Source: a virus
Reading direction: 5' to 3' (one strand)
DNA length: 38,094 nucleotides
Virus record (IMG/VR): IMGVR_UViG_3300037827_000203
Span: 1 to 38,094 of that record
Shown: one piece after another, positions 37,601 through 38,094 of the stretch
Layout of the letters: each line of letters starts with the position of its first letter
Numbering within the stretch: the first letter of the stretch is position 1
Notes under the pieces: generated by a model
The model's database searches: none
What the model was told of the DNA's origin: nothing
The model's input: only the letters and a program-made list of their open reading frames with translations
Position numbers and translations under genes: made by a program

Positions 37601-38094
37601 AAAGTCCGGTAATTGTAACAGGAAGAACCCAGCGTGGTTGAAGTCATGAAAGCGTCTGGAGTCGTTTCGCTTTCTGCTTCTCCCGGCTGAACGGTCGGTG
37701 CGCCCGGAGTCGTCATCGTAGGAGCTGCGCCTCCGGCAGCGATAGTAATTCCGTCCCCATTTTTGAATGTGTTGACTGACACGGTGAGCGAGTTTCCGCT
37801 TCCGCTTCCCGTCGTGTTGATCGTGACGCCGCGTGCATTGTAGGGCGGCGCGGTGATGTCGATGTAGGGATTCGGGCCAGCGAAAATAGCATTCGCATTC
37901 TGCTGGAAGATGCAAGGGTCAATCAGCGTGGTCGGCGAGGTCACGTTGTCTATCCCAAGATAGCTGCCCCCGCATTGCACGGTTGCGAATGACGTGACGC
38001 TGGAGTTGGCAAATTGCAAAGCCGCTCCAGGCGCTGCCGGATTGCCAGCTCCTCCCCCTCCCGCGATTGGTACCCAAGTGCAGGGAATCTGAAC
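34669..38094 (-). CDS. Tail spike or fibre protein, 5' end outside the window
   Basis: The frame is open to the right edge, so at least 1141 residues are coded. The first visible part reads [20 protein letters not shown], a linker found at the start of many phage fibre repeats. The middle is beta-helix-like with pectate-lyase style rungs ([33 protein letters not shown]). The end ([18 protein letters not shown], then GGSWKCF) is typical of the C-terminus of phage fibres. A trimeric host-recognition protein, perhaps with a depolymerase activity, is likely. The true start is not visible. Confidence 0.84.
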   Translation of the reverse strand, partial: VQIPCTWVPIAGGGGAGNPAAPGAALQFANSSVTSFATVQCGGSYLGIDNVTSPTTLIDPCIFQQNANAIFAGPNPYIDITAPPYNARGVTINTTGSGSGNSLTVSVNTFKNGDGITIAAGGAAPTMTTPGAPTVQPGEAESETTPDAFMTSTTLGSSCYNYRTFAEDILGGVTAASPVTTNCNGPATLGQVTLALSAASQTGKVFSFTTSTAHGLAQYALAHVTAGANSYYLSQWDIIQTITNSTQAGATQTVMNSGTATPTAASGTLVYFTGNNVTLPAVSGSYRSWVCVERPGDASYHIIGTPLPTTTRFVDFGATLSANPVVPWYISNANCTAGSAQPQLDDDIVQAGGGTTGITLKFGMTTSVSGTAVRLDNHNAIGEAQIAAVASPSAVAGIYIPVGTFPINSAVGIGGTGIIQAGNLVVNAPVVPVSGTRWSGETYKGTTSGNLPPFANDSPPLITCNSNPCIDMHFFNGYPFYMANLAIFGPSNGNGVLMVSASQFTSKFFNLQFETGNNANDNMGIALFEPPGTSMPFECDWCTFAGGPGQVVDQTWTPLVLLEGSSSNGASGIILKGGNFNRRGIFSKSTDGGGNQVYIDSTYRQGGIIPFVMFENNNGNSFPTLYMNHVHFDTEQQALVAMEGDAGQNMFLTYYIGVANNPQNDGGGDPSEVTGSGSQSIECDGGRLDDDGPNGLFMPCVGWVFDQQNLNATNPITVPGVTTPLLNGNVYYVLPTTAGADLGTKIQTVRAIANTASPLGAIIDITAFSGTQTVANSFWGGTLPSSASYVESIRTPCNLNVVTSVAMVMPTHYSMSNDCGWGLATPYPFGGFSLQAANSFPTSTPVLELGVTGTASFGVYLHGSYRVTCVDPAGTAIASCITVQNTWCQQGCGWDNLISDGGLVDIHGSQAQNSGPYRNSIIGLNGLASAGAKGMQVGDASALLIGKILFDHITCDGVADTTEPTTCMTIDAASITIHSFDGEHCVNCLVVGSARNTHGVKIEAYGCAGTAGYPVTDCVQWSNAFAVDGSVMEAGYTLAGTNVTNLFHDEQTPACTIPTATAAELALYARDGANITSTQPNLCPSTTAGTTVAALPSASTYKGTSIYVTDSTAISAEGQTCVGGGTTAASAFAAGGSWKCF

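Noticed and set aside
1-38094. The window as a closed circular genome
   Set aside because: Joining the last base to the first does not keep the frame of the two cut genes, and essential tail genes are missing. A larger genome is more likely.
1-38094. tRNA, CRISPR array or attachment site
   Set aside because: I saw no cloverleaf-like sequence, regular repeat-spacer array or integrase gene. Absence by eye is not proof, and a tRNA scan would settle it.

Overview
The window is one stretch of a tailed double-stranded DNA phage or prophage genome. It holds a small terminase-like protein, a large terminase, a portal protein, a likely scaffold, a major capsid protein, tail fibre or tail spike proteins, a lysis cluster and an ERF recombinase module. 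No ribosomal RNA, tRNA, integrase, tail tape-measure or DNA polymerase gene was found, and coding sequences are cut at both ends, so this is not the whole element. The host is inferred, not seen. BACON-, fibronectin- and lectin-like secreted proteins, a PEP-CTERM-like tail and several families common in soil bacteria fit a phage of Acidobacteriota or a similar soil Gram-negative bacterium.

Almost everything is read leftwards on the minus strand. From right to left: (a) 38094-26006, a tail spike or fibre protein cut by the window edge, then a run of very large proteins, three or four of which begin with Sec-type signal peptides; (b) 25798-21282, another secreted adhesin-like protein, two holin candidates, a coiled-coil membrane protein, an endolysin candidate, a Tat-type lipoprotein, a papain-like cysteine peptidase candidate and an Ig-like protein; (c) 19990-21205, the only rightward operon, ending at a long hairpin shared with the convergent leftward genes; (d) 19818-15692, a leftward early operon that starts at a ribbon-helix-helix gene and carries HNH, ERF, HTH_36 and VRR-NUC proteins plus many tiny membrane proteins; (e) 15643-11041, an accessory operon of small zinc-ribbon, winged-helix, coiled-coil and membrane proteins; (f) 9311-11070, a complete IS1595-family insertion sequence with terminal inverted repeats, an 8-bp target duplication and three passenger genes; (g) 9255-4357, packaging genes (TerS-like, a chimeric GroES, TerL, portal); (h) 4227-1, scaffold, capsid and HNH genes.

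Genes within each block are tightly packed, and many share the 4-nt ATGA or GTGA overlaps of translational coupling. Five leftward promoters close to the sigma-70 consensus were found, ahead of genes at 4227, 9255, 10929, 15643 and 19818. Two of them put the transcription start on or next to the start codon, so those messages are probably leaderless.

The most striking object is the gene at 8348-8896, between the two terminase subunit genes. It encodes a GroES-like barrel in which a complete four-CxxC DnaJ-type zinc finger sits where the GroES mobile loop should be. Other points of interest are the exactly delimited IS with cargo, the signal peptides on tail-fibre-like proteins, a promoter followed at once by tandem hairpins ahead of the capsid genes, a pair of paralogous membrane-anchored proteins on opposite strands, and a probable -1 frame extension encoding a membrane helix.
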